64,000 nucleotides of DNA from Wenxinia saemankumensis (GTDB lineage Bacteria; Pseudomonadota; Alphaproteobacteria; Rhodobacterales; Rhodobacteraceae), in assembly GCF_900141735.1 (NCBI RefSeq), contig NZ_FQYO01000003.1, forward strand, positions 124,001 to 188,000, read 5' to 3'. Within the stretch, counting starts at the first letter, position 1; each line of letters starts with the position of its first letter. The position numbers and the translations under genes are program-made. Shown in pieces: positions 1 through 8,047 of the stretch. A model generated the notes under the pieces. It was not told where the DNA came from, ran no database searches, and saw only the letters and a list, made by a program, of their open reading frames with translations.

Positions 1-557
1 TGGTCTGGACCTATTCGGGGGTGCGCCCGCTCCACGACGACGGGTCGCGCTCGGCGACGGCGGCGACCCGCGACTACACGCTGAAGGTCGAGACGGCCGG
101 CGGCGCGCCGCTGCTCAACGTCTTCGGCGGCAAGATCACGACCTATCGCCGGCTGGCCGAGAGCGCGCTGGAGCGGATCGGGGCGCATCTGCAGGTGGAC
201 GAGGGCCCCTGGACGGCGGGCGCCCCGCTTCCCGGCGGGGATTTCCCGGTGGACGGCGTGCCGCGCCTGATCGCGGGGCTGCGCGCCGATCACCCCTGGC
301 TGGAGGAGAGGCAGGCCCGCCGCCTCGTCCGGGCCTACGGGACCGAAGCGGCCGAGATCCTGCGCGGCGCCTCCGGCCCCGGCGATCTCGGCCGCGATTT
401 CGGCGGCGACCTGACCGAGGCCGAGCTGCGCTGGCTGATCGAGAAGGAATTCGCCCGAACGGCCGAGGACGTGCTCTGGCGCCGCAGCAAGCTGGGCCTT
501 CGACTGAGTGCCGAGGAAGCCGCGGCGCTGGACGAGTGGATGGCGGGGCGGGGCTAG
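1..557 (+). CDS. glpD: Aerobic glycerol-3-phosphate dehydrogenase, carboxy-terminal part
   Basis: The gene runs in from the left edge; its frame starts at base 3 and leaves 184 residues. Seen: an opening VWTYSGVRPL followed by DDG and then GGKITTYRRLAE, blocks typical of the end of the FAD domain of GlpD, followed by the helical carboxy-terminal domain. Family knowledge: GlpD is a membrane-associated flavoenzyme that oxidises sn-glycerol-3-phosphate to dihydroxyacetone phosphate and passes electrons to quinone. The FAD-binding amino terminus lies outside the window, so start, length and operon partners cannot be judged. A GC-rich stem (CCCCGCC, 559-565, with GGCGGGG, 569-575) directly follows the TAG stop and may end the transcript, though no T-run follows. 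Confidence 0.93.
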   Translation, partial: VWTYSGVRPLHDDGSRSATAATRDYTLKVETAGGAPLLNVFGGKITTYRRLAESALERIGAHLQVDEGPWTAGAPLPGGDFPVDGVPRLIAGLRADHPWLEERQARRLVRAYGTEAAEILRGASGPGDLGRDFGGDLTEAELRWLIEKEFARTAEDVLWRRSKLGLRLSAEEAAALDEWMAGRG

Positions 558-670
558 TCCCCGCCGGGGGCGGGGCCCGCGTTCCCGGGCTGTCGCCGCG
601 CGCCCGTTCCGGTCATACCGGGGGCGCGCGCCCCGCACGCCACGATCCCGATGGACGGACCGGACACATC

Positions 671-892
671 ATGAAGATCCTCGACCCCGAACACCCGTTC
701 TACGCGCCCGTCTGGCGCCGCGTCGCGGTCGTCGCGCTGTGCCTCGGCTGGTCCCTCGTGGAGATCCTGGCGGGCTCGACCGGCTGGGCGATCCTGACGG
801 GGGCGCTCGGCCTCTGGTGCCTCTACGAGTTCTTCCTCTCCCCCGCGGCGCGTCGCCGCGCCCGCGGGGAATCGCCGGATCGCGACGGCTGA
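671..892 (+). CDS. Small inner-membrane protein of unknown function (73 aa)
   Basis: I do not recognise a named family. The ATG at 671 gives MKILDPEHPFYAPVWRR, then one long or two short hydrophobic segments at about residues 18-56, then an Arg-rich tail (RRRARGESPDRDG). The Lys/Arg distribution suggests that the tail stays in the cytoplasm. Small proteins opening with a similar DPxHPF motif recur in roseobacter-type genomes from memory, which supports its being real. It stands alone between glpD and a tRNA gene on the other strand. No strong Shine-Dalgarno sequence is visible. An upstream in-frame ATG at 536 would lie inside glpD and give an arginine-rich, uncharacteristic amino terminus, so I reject it. 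Confidence 0.72.
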   Translation: MKILDPEHPFYAPVWRRVAVVALCLGWSLVEILAGSTGWAILTGALGLWCLYEFFLSPAARRRARGESPDRDG

Positions 893-1010
893 CCCTGCCG
901 CGGGCGGGCGCCGGCGGCACGATCACCGAGCCGCGCGCCCAGGAGGCCGGGGCCCGGGGCCCAGCCTCGCCTCGGGGATGGGCCACACGTCCTGATGATC
1001 GGATTGCTGC

Positions 1011-1085
1011 TGGCTGGGGTGGTAGGATTCGAACCTACGGTACACGGTACCAAAAACCGCTGCCTTACCGCTTGGCTACACCCCA
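1011..1085 (-). tRNA. tRNA-Gln (anticodon TTG)
   Basis: Reading the minus strand from 1085, a complete 75-base cloverleaf can be folded. The acceptor TGGGGTG pairs with CACCCCA; the D arm is GCCAAGCGGTAAGGC; the anticodon stem GCGGT/ACCGT (one G-U) closes the loop TTTTGGT, giving anticodon TTG, which reads CAA; the T arm GTAGG-TTCGAAT-CCTAC is canonical; the discriminator G and an encoded CCA follow. The first base T opposite A and discriminator G match bacterial tRNA-Gln identity. It is a single gene with no tRNA neighbour in the window. Confidence 0.97.
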
Positions 1086-1097
1086 GCAGCGGGGCGC

Positions 1098-1126
1098 CTT
1101 CTACGCCGGGGCCGCGGGCGGGGCAA
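1098..1126 (-). promoter_or_regulatory. Probable sigma-70-type promoter of tRNA-Gln
   Basis: On the minus strand, TTGCCC (1121-1126) and TAGAAG (1098-1103) are separated by exactly 17 bases, and the -10 box ends 12 bases before the 5' end of the mature tRNA. The first match has four of six -35 consensus bases and the second four of six -10 bases. The spacing is ideal, but the calling is by eye; the transcript start has not been shown. Confidence 0.55.
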
Positions 1127-1145
1127 GAGGCGGCGGGCCAGAAAA

Positions 1146-2540
1146 TCACTCCATCCTGTCGGCATCCTCCTTCAGGAGGTCGCGCGTCTCGGGCTGGCGG
1201 CGTTCGCTCTCGACCAGGCGCTCGAGATCCTGTTCCGGGCCGGCGCTGACATCGCCCGGCCCGGGCGGGGGACGCGGCGCCGGGTCTCGGGCCGCCGGGT
1301 CTCGGGCGGGCGGGACCGCCCCGCGCGGGGGGGCGGGGCGGCGGTCGGTATCGGCCTCGACCGTGGCGGCGCCGCCGCCCAGGACCTGGATCCGGTAGGT
1401 GGTGTCGGGCACCTCGACCCCCGCCGCCTCGATCGCCTCCTTCACGCGGCGCAGCGCCTCGGACCGGGCGGCCATCAGGTCGGTCTCGCGCTGGCTCACC
1501 CAGCCCAGCACGGTGAAGAAGATCGCGCCGTCGCCGATCCGGTCGATCCAGGCGTTCGGCCCGGGCGTGTCCAGCACGAAGGGCAGGCCGGTCATCACCT
1601 CGATGGCGAGCGCGCGGATCGCGGCGAGGTCGGCATCCGAGGCGACGCCGATCTCGAACATGAACCGCCGCTCGGCGTTCAGCGTGTAGTTCACGATCCG
1701 CGACTTGAAGACCGTGGCATTGGGAATGCGGATGTGATTCCCGTCGAGGCTGAGCAGGATCGTCGCCCGGCTCGTCAGGCGGATCACCTTGCCCTGATCG
1801 CCCTCGATCTCGACCAGGTCGTTCGGCCGGAAGGGCTGGCGGATCGAGAGCATGATCGAGGCGATGTAGTTCTCCACCGTGTCCTTGACCGCGAAGCCGA
1901 CGGCGAGGCCGACGATCCCGGCCGCGCCGAGGATCGTGCCGATCAGCGCGGTCGCGTTCAGGATGTCGAGCGCGACCACGATTCCCGCGATGACGAAGGC
2001 GATCATCACGAGCTGGGAATAGAGGGAGGCGACGAAGGCGTTGGGGGCGAGGCGCGACCACAGACGCGTGCGCCGCGCGACCCACCAGCCGAGCGCCGCG
2101 ATCGCGGCGAAGACGGCGAGAGAGATCAGCAGCAGCGGCAGGAAGGTGACGAACTGCCAGGCCCGGGTCCGGAACCGTTCGATCGCGGGGTTGAGCCGGC
2201 GCGACAGCTCGGCCGTCTCGGTCACCTCGTCGCGGATCGCGACGACGCCCTCGACCCGGCTGACGAGCCGGGCCAGCTCGACCTGCGCCTCGGCCGAGGT
2301 GACGGTGCCGCGCAGCCGCACGATCCCGTCCGAGACCCGGACGCTCACGTCCTCGTAGCCGCCCAGCTCGTCCAGGATCTCGCGGATGCGGGTGGCGATG
2401 GCGGCGTCCTGCGCGGCGTCCGTCTCGGCCGCGATCGGGGCGGTGGGGCCGTTCTCCTGCGCGGGGACAGGGGTGGCGAGCGCGGCGGACAGGACCAGCA
2501 GCGCAAGCGCGGCCCAGCGGCGTAGGAAAACGGGTTGCAT
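1146..2540 (-). CDS. BON-domain mechanosensitive ion channel (MscS family)
   Basis: This 464-residue membrane protein should release solutes on hypo-osmotic shock. Seen in order: signal peptide (1-28, ending VPAQ); a BON domain at about 46-108 (IATRIREILDELGG ... GIVRLRGTV); hydrophobic segments at about 128-153 and 168-196; and the MscS pore helix and beta domain from about 199 (GTILGAAGIVGLAVGFAVKD, then DLVEIEGDQGKV). The Gly/Ala-rich pore helix is the diagnostic element. The tail after about 400 is Pro/Arg-rich and probably disordered. I place the start at the ATG at 2540 because it begins a clean signal sequence; the frame stays open 20 codons further upstream without extra homology. A periplasmic BON domain ahead of the channel could contact lipid or peptidoglycan (inference). 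Gene-strand neighbours are the tRNA downstream and kpsE upstream. Confidence 0.9.
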   Translation of the reverse strand: MQPVFLRRWAALALLVLSAALATPVPAQENGPTAPIAAETDAAQDAAIATRIREILDELGGYEDVSVRVSDGIVRLRGTVTSAEAQVELARLVSRVEGVVAIRDEVTETAELSRRLNPAIERFRTRAWQFVTFLPLLLISLAVFAAIAALGWWVARRTRLWSRLAPNAFVASLYSQLVMIAFVIAGIVVALDILNATALIGTILGAAGIVGLAVGFAVKDTVENYIASIMLSIRQPFRPNDLVEIEGDQGKVIRLTSRATILLSLDGNHIRIPNATVFKSRIVNYTLNAERRFMFEIGVASDADLAAIRALAIEVMTGLPFVLDTPGPNAWIDRIGDGAIFFTVLGWVSQRETDLMAARSEALRRVKEAIEAAGVEVPDTTYRIQVLGGGAATVEADTDRRPAPPRGAVPPARDPAARDPAPRPPPGPGDVSAGPEQDLERLVESERRQPETRDLLKEDADRME

Positions 2541-2582
2541 CAATGGGTCCGGGATCGTCGAAATCGCGGCGAGCCTAGGCGG

Positions 2583-2612
2583 CCGCGCCCCCCCCGCCAA
2601 GGGGGGGCGCGG
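2583..2612. terminator. GC-only hairpin between kpsE and the MscS gene
   Basis: A perfect 12-bp inverted repeat (CCGCGCCCCCCC, 2583-2594; GGGGGGGCGCGG, 2601-2612) with a 6-base loop lies just beyond the kpsE stop codon on the minus strand. No T-run follows on either strand, so it may be a 3'-end stabilising stem or a Rho-assisted terminator and not a classical intrinsic one. Confidence 0.45.
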
Positions 2613-2619
2613 CGAACGC

Positions 2620-4308
2620 TCAGGCCGAGACCTGCTCGCGCAGGATCGAGGCGGTGAGCGACAGCATCAGGTAGAGCCCGGCGAAGACGCAGAAGGCGAG
2701 CAGCGTGTTCTCGAAGGCGCGGGGATAGGTCGGCTCGTCCGGGGCGACGGGCTCGACCCCGAGCGAGAGGTAGCGGACCTGCCGGTTCGCCTCGATCCGG
2801 GCCGTCTCCATCTGCTGCAGGGCCTGCTGCACCAGCAGCGTCTGGAAGGTGTAATCCTCCTCCGCGAGGCGCAGCTCGGTATTGCTGGCGGCGAGCGAGG
2901 TGTCGGCCCCGGTCCCGGCGGTCATCTGGTCGCGCAGGTTGGCGATCAGGGTGCCGATATTGTCGATCTGGGTCTGCAGGTTGGCGACCTGCGCCTCGTT
3001 CGGGCGCGGCACGCTCAGCCGCTCCTGCAGGGACAGCTGGAGCTGCTGGCGCTCGGTCTCGAGCGCGCTGATCTGCTGGGTGCGGGCGGCGGTCTCGCCC
3101 GCGGGGTCGATCTGCTGCACGCTCTGCTGGATCGCCAGCCAGTCCGACAGCGCCTCGGCCCGGCGCGCCTCGGCCGCCTCGTAGCTGGCGAGCGCATCCT
3201 CCATCTGGCTGGCGCGCAGGCGCTGCGTCAGCTGGTCGACCTGCTCCTCGGCATAGCCGATCAGCGCCTCGGACCAGAGCTGGCTCTGCGCGGGGTCGGG
3301 GGCGACCACCTCCATCTTGATGATGCCCTCGGTCGGATCGTAGCTGATCCGGACATGGTCCTGGTAGACCTCGTAGGTCTCTTCGGCCGACGCGTCGGCG
3401 GGCAGGCGCTGGATCGGATCGACGCTCTCGTCCGAGAAGGCGTCGCGGAAGCCGAACTCGTCGTCCAGCCGGCCCAGCGCGGCGCGCGAGGTCAGGTAGG
3501 ACTGGACGGTCATCGAATCCTGCTGGGTCGCCATGGACGTGCCCTGGAACAGCCCGCCGAGACCGGCCGCGCCCGTCGCCTCGGCCTGCTGTATGACGAA
3601 TTCGCTCTCGGTCGCGTACATCGGCGTCGCGACCTCGTAGAAGTAGAAGCCCGCCAGCGCCGTGGGCAGCGCGACGAACAGCGACAGCCGCAGGCCGAGG
3701 AGGGCGCTGCGCCGCCGCCGCCTGCGGGCGAGGTCCTTCTGGATGCGCATGATCTCGCCCGCGCGCCGCTCCGCGGGGGACAGCCGCTCGGTCGAGGGCA
3801 GGTTCGGCGTTCCCGCCGGCACGGTCTGGGGCAGGTTCGCCCCGGGTCCGGCCGGGGCGGCGTCGTTCGGCACGATCTGCAGCAGCGTGGACCGGGCAAA
3901 GGGGTCGATCCCGCGCCGGCGCAGCTGGCGCACCGCGTCGAAATCCGACGCGACCTCGATCCCGTGCTTCTGCGCGGTGCGGCGCGCCATCCGCAGCTGG
4001 CGCGGGGTCAGTCCCTCCTGCCGGATCGTCTCCAGCGGATCGGTCGGGCCCATCTCCTCGGGGGGCGTGGCGGGGGCGGCCGCTTCGCCCGGGCCGGCCG
4101 TGAGGCCGCGGGGCTCCCCCTCCCGCGCGGCGACCGATTCCGCCGGCGGGGCCGATCCCGCGGGCGCGCTCGGGCGGTCGGCCGGGCCGGCCCCGGCGCC
4201 CGGCGCCTGAAGCGGCGGGCGGGGAACCCCGGCGGAGTCCCGCGCCGGTTCCAGCAGCGGCGTGCTGCGCCGGATGCGATACTTCAGAAGCCTAGGCCTG
4301 GTAGTCAT
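2620..4308 (-). CDS. kpsE: Capsule polysaccharide export inner-membrane protein (KpsE/BexC/CtrB family)
   Basis: The 562 residues show the polysaccharide co-polymerase layout: a long Pro/Ala-rich cytoplasmic region (1-200, ending in an Arg cluster), a first membrane helix at about 203-224, a periplasmic part opening with MYATESEFVIQQ (the usual YxSExxFVI-like signature), a heptad-rich coiled coil at about 385-470, and a second membrane helix near 530-552. In ABC-2 capsule systems this protein links the inner-membrane KpsMT transporter to the outer-membrane KpsD channel. Its start overlaps the last 17 bases of kpsT, indicating coupled translation. The cytoplasmic amino-terminal extension is long compared with E. 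coli KpsE. No kpsM or kpsD gene is adjacent. Confidence 0.88.
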   Translation of the reverse strand: MTTRPRLLKYRIRRSTPLLEPARDSAGVPRPPLQAPGAGAGPADRPSAPAGSAPPAESVAAREGEPRGLTAGPGEAAAPATPPEEMGPTDPLETIRQEGLTPRQLRMARRTAQKHGIEVASDFDAVRQLRRRGIDPFARSTLLQIVPNDAAPAGPGANLPQTVPAGTPNLPSTERLSPAERRAGEIMRIQKDLARRRRRRSALLGLRLSLFVALPTALAGFYFYEVATPMYATESEFVIQQAEATGAAGLGGLFQGTSMATQQDSMTVQSYLTSRAALGRLDDEFGFRDAFSDESVDPIQRLPADASAEETYEVYQDHVRISYDPTEGIIKMEVVAPDPAQSQLWSEALIGYAEEQVDQLTQRLRASQMEDALASYEAAEARRAEALSDWLAIQQSVQQIDPAGETAARTQQISALETERQQLQLSLQERLSVPRPNEAQVANLQTQIDNIGTLIANLRDQMTAGTGADTSLAASNTELRLAEEDYTFQTLLVQQALQQMETARIEANRQVRYLSLGVEPVAPDEPTYPRAFENTLLAFCVFAGLYLMLSLTASILREQVSA

Positions 4309-4945
4309 AGAGCTCTTTCGCCTCTTCCAGCGTCTCGAACATGTGCAGCCGCCCGTCCCGCAGCACCGCGGCCGAGCTGGCGAAGCGTTCGAGCACCTTC
4401 GGTTGGTGCGAGACGATCACGACCGTGGTCGTCTCCAGCCGCTCGCGCAGGATCTCGCCCGCCTTGCGGTTGAACTCGGCATCCGTCGTCTGCGGCATCC
4501 CCTCGTCGATGAGATACATGTCGAAGTCGAGCGCCAGCATCAGCGAGAAGGTGAACCGCGCCCGCATCCCCTGGCTGTAGGTGCCCAGCGGCATGTCGAA
4601 ATATTCGCGGATGTCGGTGAGCCAGCGGCAGAAGCTTTCCACGTAGTCGGGGTCGAGCCCGTAGAGCCGCGCGATGTAGCGCGCGTTCTCCCGCGCCGTG
4701 TGTCGCTTGTTCACCCCGCCCATGAAGCCGAGCGGAAAGCTGATCCGCCCCCGCCGCAGGATCTGCCCCTCGTCCGGCTTCTCCAGCCCCGCCATCAGGT
4801 TGATGAGGGTGGTCTTGCCGGTCCCGTTGGGGGCGAGGATGCCGAGCGAGCGGCCGAGCTCCACCTGGAAGGTGGCGCCCTCGAGAATCACCTTCCGGCC
4901 CGCGCCCGTCGCGAAGGACTTGCTGACACCGATGAACTCGAGCAT
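4292..4945 (-). CDS. kpsT: Capsule polysaccharide ABC transporter ATP-binding protein (KpsT type)
   Basis: This 217-residue ABC ATPase should energise export of capsular polysaccharide across the inner membrane. Seen: Walker A as APNGTGKTT, the KpsT/Wzt-like block SFPLGFMGGVNKRHTARENARYIARLYG, signature YSQGMRARFTFSLMLAL, and Walker B MYLIDEGM, in which the aspartate-glutamate pair follows the KpsT form. I start at the ATG at 4945 (MLEFIGVSKSF), because this is where family members begin; a longer in-frame start at 4981 adds only basic residues. It is the first gene of a two-gene unit with kpsE. The obligate permease partner, KpsM, is not next to it. Confidence 0.9.
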   Translation of the reverse strand: MLEFIGVSKSFATGAGRKVILEGATFQVELGRSLGILAPNGTGKTTLINLMAGLEKPDEGQILRRGRISFPLGFMGGVNKRHTARENARYIARLYGLDPDYVESFCRWLTDIREYFDMPLGTYSQGMRARFTFSLMLALDFDMYLIDEGMPQTTDAEFNRKAGEILRERLETTTVVIVSHQPKVLERFASSAAVLRDGRLHMFETLEEAKELYDYQA

Positions 4946-5141
4946 CCCGCGCTCCGCCCCTCGTTTCCCGGCGCGCCGCATCCGGCGCCCGCCCGTTGGT
5001 CCCGGTCTAGCCTATCCTGGCCCGCCGGGCCTTGACGAAGGCGTAACCGTGGAATGTGACCGGATGTGGCCAGAAATGCTTCGCTCCCGGGATTGTCGCG
5101 CGGTCGGGACCAATGCCCGGTCCGCAGGGGCCCGGGCGCGA

Positions 5142-6422
5142 TCATCCCACCTTCTGCACCCGTGCCAGCTTGCCGGCGACGTAGGACAGCAGCGCCGCCG
5201 CGAACGAGAACACCGCCCCCATCTTGGCCGCGTCCTGCACCGGCACGTCGCCCAGCATCAGCCCCGGGGGGAAGGCCACCGCCGCGATGAAGAGCGAGAC
5301 GGTGAAGCCGATCGCGGCGACCAGACCGACGACGGCGAGGTCGACGACGCGCATCCCCTTCGGCAGGCCCAGCCCCAGCGGACGCGCCGCGATCCAGCCC
5401 ATGACGAAGATGCCGAGCGGCTTGCCGACCAGCAGGCCCGCCAGGACGAGCCATGTCGGCGCGCCGATCGAGCCGAACTCCACCCCGGCATTGAGCAGGC
5501 CGAAGAAGAACAGGATCACCTCCACCGGGCGCTTCAGCGCATGCTCGATCGCGTTCAGCAGGTCGGTCAGGTACTGCTCCGCCTCCGAAAAGATGCCGAA
5601 GGCGCGGTCGGCATGCGGGATCGCCGGCACGATCGGCAGCAGGCCGAGGGCCGGGTGGATTCCCGCCTGCTGGAAGCCGTACCAGGACAGGCAGCCGGCG
5701 ACGAGGTAGGGCCAGAAGCTCAGCTTCTCGCGCATCCAGGTCGAGTTGGGGCGCAGCTCCCTGTGGCGGTCCATCCGGCGCGGCAGCCAGTTGAACAGCA
5801 CGAAGACCGCGACCGCCGCGCCGAGCGAGAGCAGCAGCCATTCCGGCGCCAGCGCGCCCGAGGGATAGAACACGGCGAGGATGAGCAGCCCGGCCGCGTC
5901 GTCCGCGATGGCGAGCAGCAGCAGGAACCGCACCGCGGGGTGCCCCGCGCCGAAGACCAGGCGCCCGACCAGGTAGGAGAAGGCGATGTCCGTCGCGGTG
6001 GGGATCGCCCAGCCGCTCGACACCGCCTCGACCGTGTCCGAGCCGAGGAACAGGGCAAGGCCGAGATAGACGCAGATCGGTCCCAGCATGCCGCCCGCCG
6101 TCGCGATCAGCGGGGTCGCCGCCTTCCTGCCGCGCAGGCTTCCGTTCTCGAGGATCACCGCCTCCCAGACCTCCTTCGCCGCGATGGCGAAGAAGAAGGC
6201 CATGAGCACGTCGTTGACGAGGTAGTGCAGGGTCAGCGTCCGGGTCTCGACGCTGCCGTCCGGGGCGTGGTGCGGGTGGCCGATCGGAACGTCGCGCAGC
6301 AGCTCGAACTCGACGAACCGGCGGTAGCTTTCGGCGTCGATATTCGCCCAGGCCAGGGCGATCAGCGCCCCGATGATCAGAAGCAGCGAATATCTGGTAA
6401 GGAAGTCCCAGACCCGGTACAT
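5142..6422 (-). CDS. nhaA: Na+/H+ antiporter NhaA
   Basis: The 426-residue polytopic inner-membrane protein exchanges external protons for internal sodium or lithium. Seen: ATDIAFS, equivalent to the region around Asp133 of E. coli NhaA; LAIADDAAGLLI, containing the paired aspartates (Asp163/Asp164 in E. coli) that bind the ion; and the lysine-bearing VGKPLGIFVMGW near residue 320, equivalent to the Lys300 region. About 11-12 hydrophobic segments are visible. The loop between the first two helices is enlarged and contains the histidine-rich stretch GHPHHAPDGS, which E. coli NhaA lacks. It is a single gene, divergent from the glycosylase gene at 6533. Confidence 0.95.
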   Translation of the reverse strand: MYRVWDFLTRYSLLLIIGALIALAWANIDAESYRRFVEFELLRDVPIGHPHHAPDGSVETRTLTLHYLVNDVLMAFFFAIAAKEVWEAVILENGSLRGRKAATPLIATAGGMLGPICVYLGLALFLGSDTVEAVSSGWAIPTATDIAFSYLVGRLVFGAGHPAVRFLLLLAIADDAAGLLILAVFYPSGALAPEWLLLSLGAAVAVFVLFNWLPRRMDRHRELRPNSTWMREKLSFWPYLVAGCLSWYGFQQAGIHPALGLLPIVPAIPHADRAFGIFSEAEQYLTDLLNAIEHALKRPVEVILFFFGLLNAGVEFGSIGAPTWLVLAGLLVGKPLGIFVMGWIAARPLGLGLPKGMRVVDLAVVGLVAAIGFTVSLFIAAVAFPPGLMLGDVPVQDAAKMGAVFSFAAALLSYVAGKLARVQKVG

Positions 6423-6532
6423 CGCGTGCCCCCGTTCGCCGCGTCGCGTGTCCGGCGGGGATAGGGGATGGGCCGGGGGCCCGCAAGCCGCGCCCCTTTT
6501 CCCCGGCGGCCCGGCCGCTAGCTGGTCCGCGC

Positions 6533-7117
6533 ATGAGTGATGTCCGGGACGAGATCGCCGCCTGCCGGCTCTGCCGCGACCGCTTCGCCGCGACCGCGAC
6601 CGCGCACACCCCCCGCCCGGTCGTGTGGTTCGCCCCCGGCGCGCGGCTGCTGATCGCGAGCCAGGCGCCGGGGCTGCGCGTGCACGAGGCGGGAACGCCG
6701 TTCTGGGACCGCTCCGGCACCCGTCTGCGCGACTGGCTCGGCGTGACGGAGGCCGAGTTCTACGACCGGTCCCGCACCGCCATCGTGCCGATGGGCTTCT
6801 GCTTCCCCGGCTACGACCGGAACGGCGGCGACCTGCCCCCGCCCGCGATCTGCGCCGAGACCTGGCGCGACCGGGCGCTCGGCTTCCTGCCGGACATCCG
6901 CCTCACGGTGGTGATCGGGGCCGCCGCCCTGCGGTGGCATCTGGGCACGAAGGCACCGGTGACGCAGGTGGTCCGGAACTGGCGGGACCATTGGCCGGAC
7001 GTGATCCCCTTGCCGCACCCGTCCTGGCGCAATACCGGCTGGCTGAAGAAGAACCCCTGGTTCGAGGCGGAGGTGCTGCCCCCGCTCCGTGCCCGGGTGC
7101 GCGAGGTGCTGGAATGA
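6533..7117 (+). CDS. Uracil-DNA glycosylase family protein with four conserved-looking cysteines
   Basis: This 194-residue protein belongs by sequence to the UDG-like fold group (COG1573-like). Seen: an LLIASQAPG strand-turn (motif A position), FWDRSGTRLRDWLG, VVIGAAAL, and PLPHPSWRN near residue 153, corresponding to the DNA-intercalating HPS motif. Cys11-x2-Cys14 and Cys90-x16-Cys107 reproduce the cysteine spacing of iron-sulfur UDGs (families 4 and 5), so a 4Fe-4S cluster is likely. Motif A has Gln where family 4 usually has Glu, leaving the base specificity open. Its stop overlaps the start of the next gene (ATGA at 7114-7117). Confidence 0.85.
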   Translation: MSDVRDEIAACRLCRDRFAATATAHTPRPVVWFAPGARLLIASQAPGLRVHEAGTPFWDRSGTRLRDWLGVTEAEFYDRSRTAIVPMGFCFPGYDRNGGDLPPPAICAETWRDRALGFLPDIRLTVVIGAAALRWHLGTKAPVTQVVRNWRDHWPDVIPLPHPSWRNTGWLKKNPWFEAEVLPPLRARVREVLE

Positions 7118-7887
7118 CCGAGACGACCCCGCTCGACGAGGCCCATGCCGCGATGCAGGCAGCGCCCGAGGACGATGCGCTGCGCCTGCGCTACTGGGAA
7201 CGCTTCGCCGAGACGCCGCTGTCCCTGCTGCTCGAGGCCGAGGCGACGGGCGACGACATCGCCCCCCGCCTGATCGAGGAGGAGGGCGTGCCCTACCTCC
7301 TCGCCTTCGACCGCGAGGACCGGCTGGCCGAGTTCGCAGGCGCCCCCGCCCCGACCGCCGGCCTCTCCGGCCGCGGCCTGGCCGAGATGCTGGCCGGGCA
7401 GGGGGTCGGGGTCGCCCTCAATCCCGGGGCACCGTCGCAGATGCTCGTGCCGCCTGACGCGCTGACATGGCTCGCCGCCACGCTCGGACAGGGGCCGGCA
7501 GAGGCCGAGGCGCGCCCCGTCGCGCTGCACCCGCCCGGGCAGGTGCCGGACGCGCTGACCGAGGCGCTGGGACGCCGCCTCGCCGGCGCGGCGGGGCTGG
7601 CGCGGGCCGCCTGGCTCGCCGGGGTGGAATGGGACGGCGGCGGGCGGGGCCATCTCCTCGCGGTGACCGGCGCGCGGCCGGGGGCGGAGCCCGCCCTCGC
7701 CGCGGCGGTGAACGAGGCGCTGACCTTCTCGGGGCTGGAGGCGGGGGCGCTCGACGTCGTCTTCCTGCCCGAGAGCGATCCCATGCTGGCGCGGCTGGAC
7801 CGGGTCGGCCTGCGCTTCGACATCCCCGATCCGCCGCGGCCCCGCCCGCCGGGCCGCGATCCCGGGACTCCGCCCCGCCTGCGCTGA
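7114..7887 (+). CDS. SseB-like protein of unknown role
   Basis: The 257-residue protein has the SseB amino-terminal pattern: LDEAHAAMQAAPEDDALRLRYWERFAETPLSLLLE, then an alpha/beta unit ending LAEMLAGQGVGVALNPGAPSQMLVP, and the SseB carboxy-terminal part with LTFSGLEAGALDVVFL. It has no signal peptide or membrane segment and is probably cytoplasmic. SseB was named as an enhancer of serine sensitivity in E. coli; its molecular activity is not established, so I give no reaction. The ATG at 7114 overlaps the stop of the glycosylase gene, which makes it the second gene of a two-gene operon. The end is Pro/Arg-rich. Confidence 0.85.
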   Translation: MTETTPLDEAHAAMQAAPEDDALRLRYWERFAETPLSLLLEAEATGDDIAPRLIEEEGVPYLLAFDREDRLAEFAGAPAPTAGLSGRGLAEMLAGQGVGVALNPGAPSQMLVPPDALTWLAATLGQGPAEAEARPVALHPPGQVPDALTEALGRRLAGAAGLARAAWLAGVEWDGGGRGHLLAVTGARPGAEPALAAAVNEALTFSGLEAGALDVVFLPESDPMLARLDRVGLRFDIPDPPRPRPPGRDPGTPPRLR

Positions 7888-8047
7888 GGCGCTTGACGGT
7901 CGCGGGTCATCGCCGGCCCACGGCTGCGAGCCGGTCGGGTCGAGGCGGCCGGCCCCCCCCTCGCCTGGATCGCAGTGTCCTGGTCCGGCGGCCGGCCCCA
8001 TCGTGCCGCCCCCCGGGGGCACCGCGCGCGAATGGGCCGGCGCCCGG

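Noticed and set aside
823-2085. Long Arg/Pro-rich open frame on the minus strand, overlapping the tRNA gene
   Set aside because: It runs through tRNA-Gln and lies in another frame of the MscS gene; composition is typical of GC-rich shadow frames.
2386-4473. 695-codon open frame on the plus strand across the MscS start and kpsE
   Set aside because: It is antisense to genes with clear domains and shows shadow composition (Gly/Arg/Leu-rich, no domain).
5040-5075. TTGACG with a plus-strand promoter-like spacing upstream of kpsT
   Set aside because: It points away from kpsT, there is no plus-strand gene to express, and the -10 position (TGTGAC) is poor.
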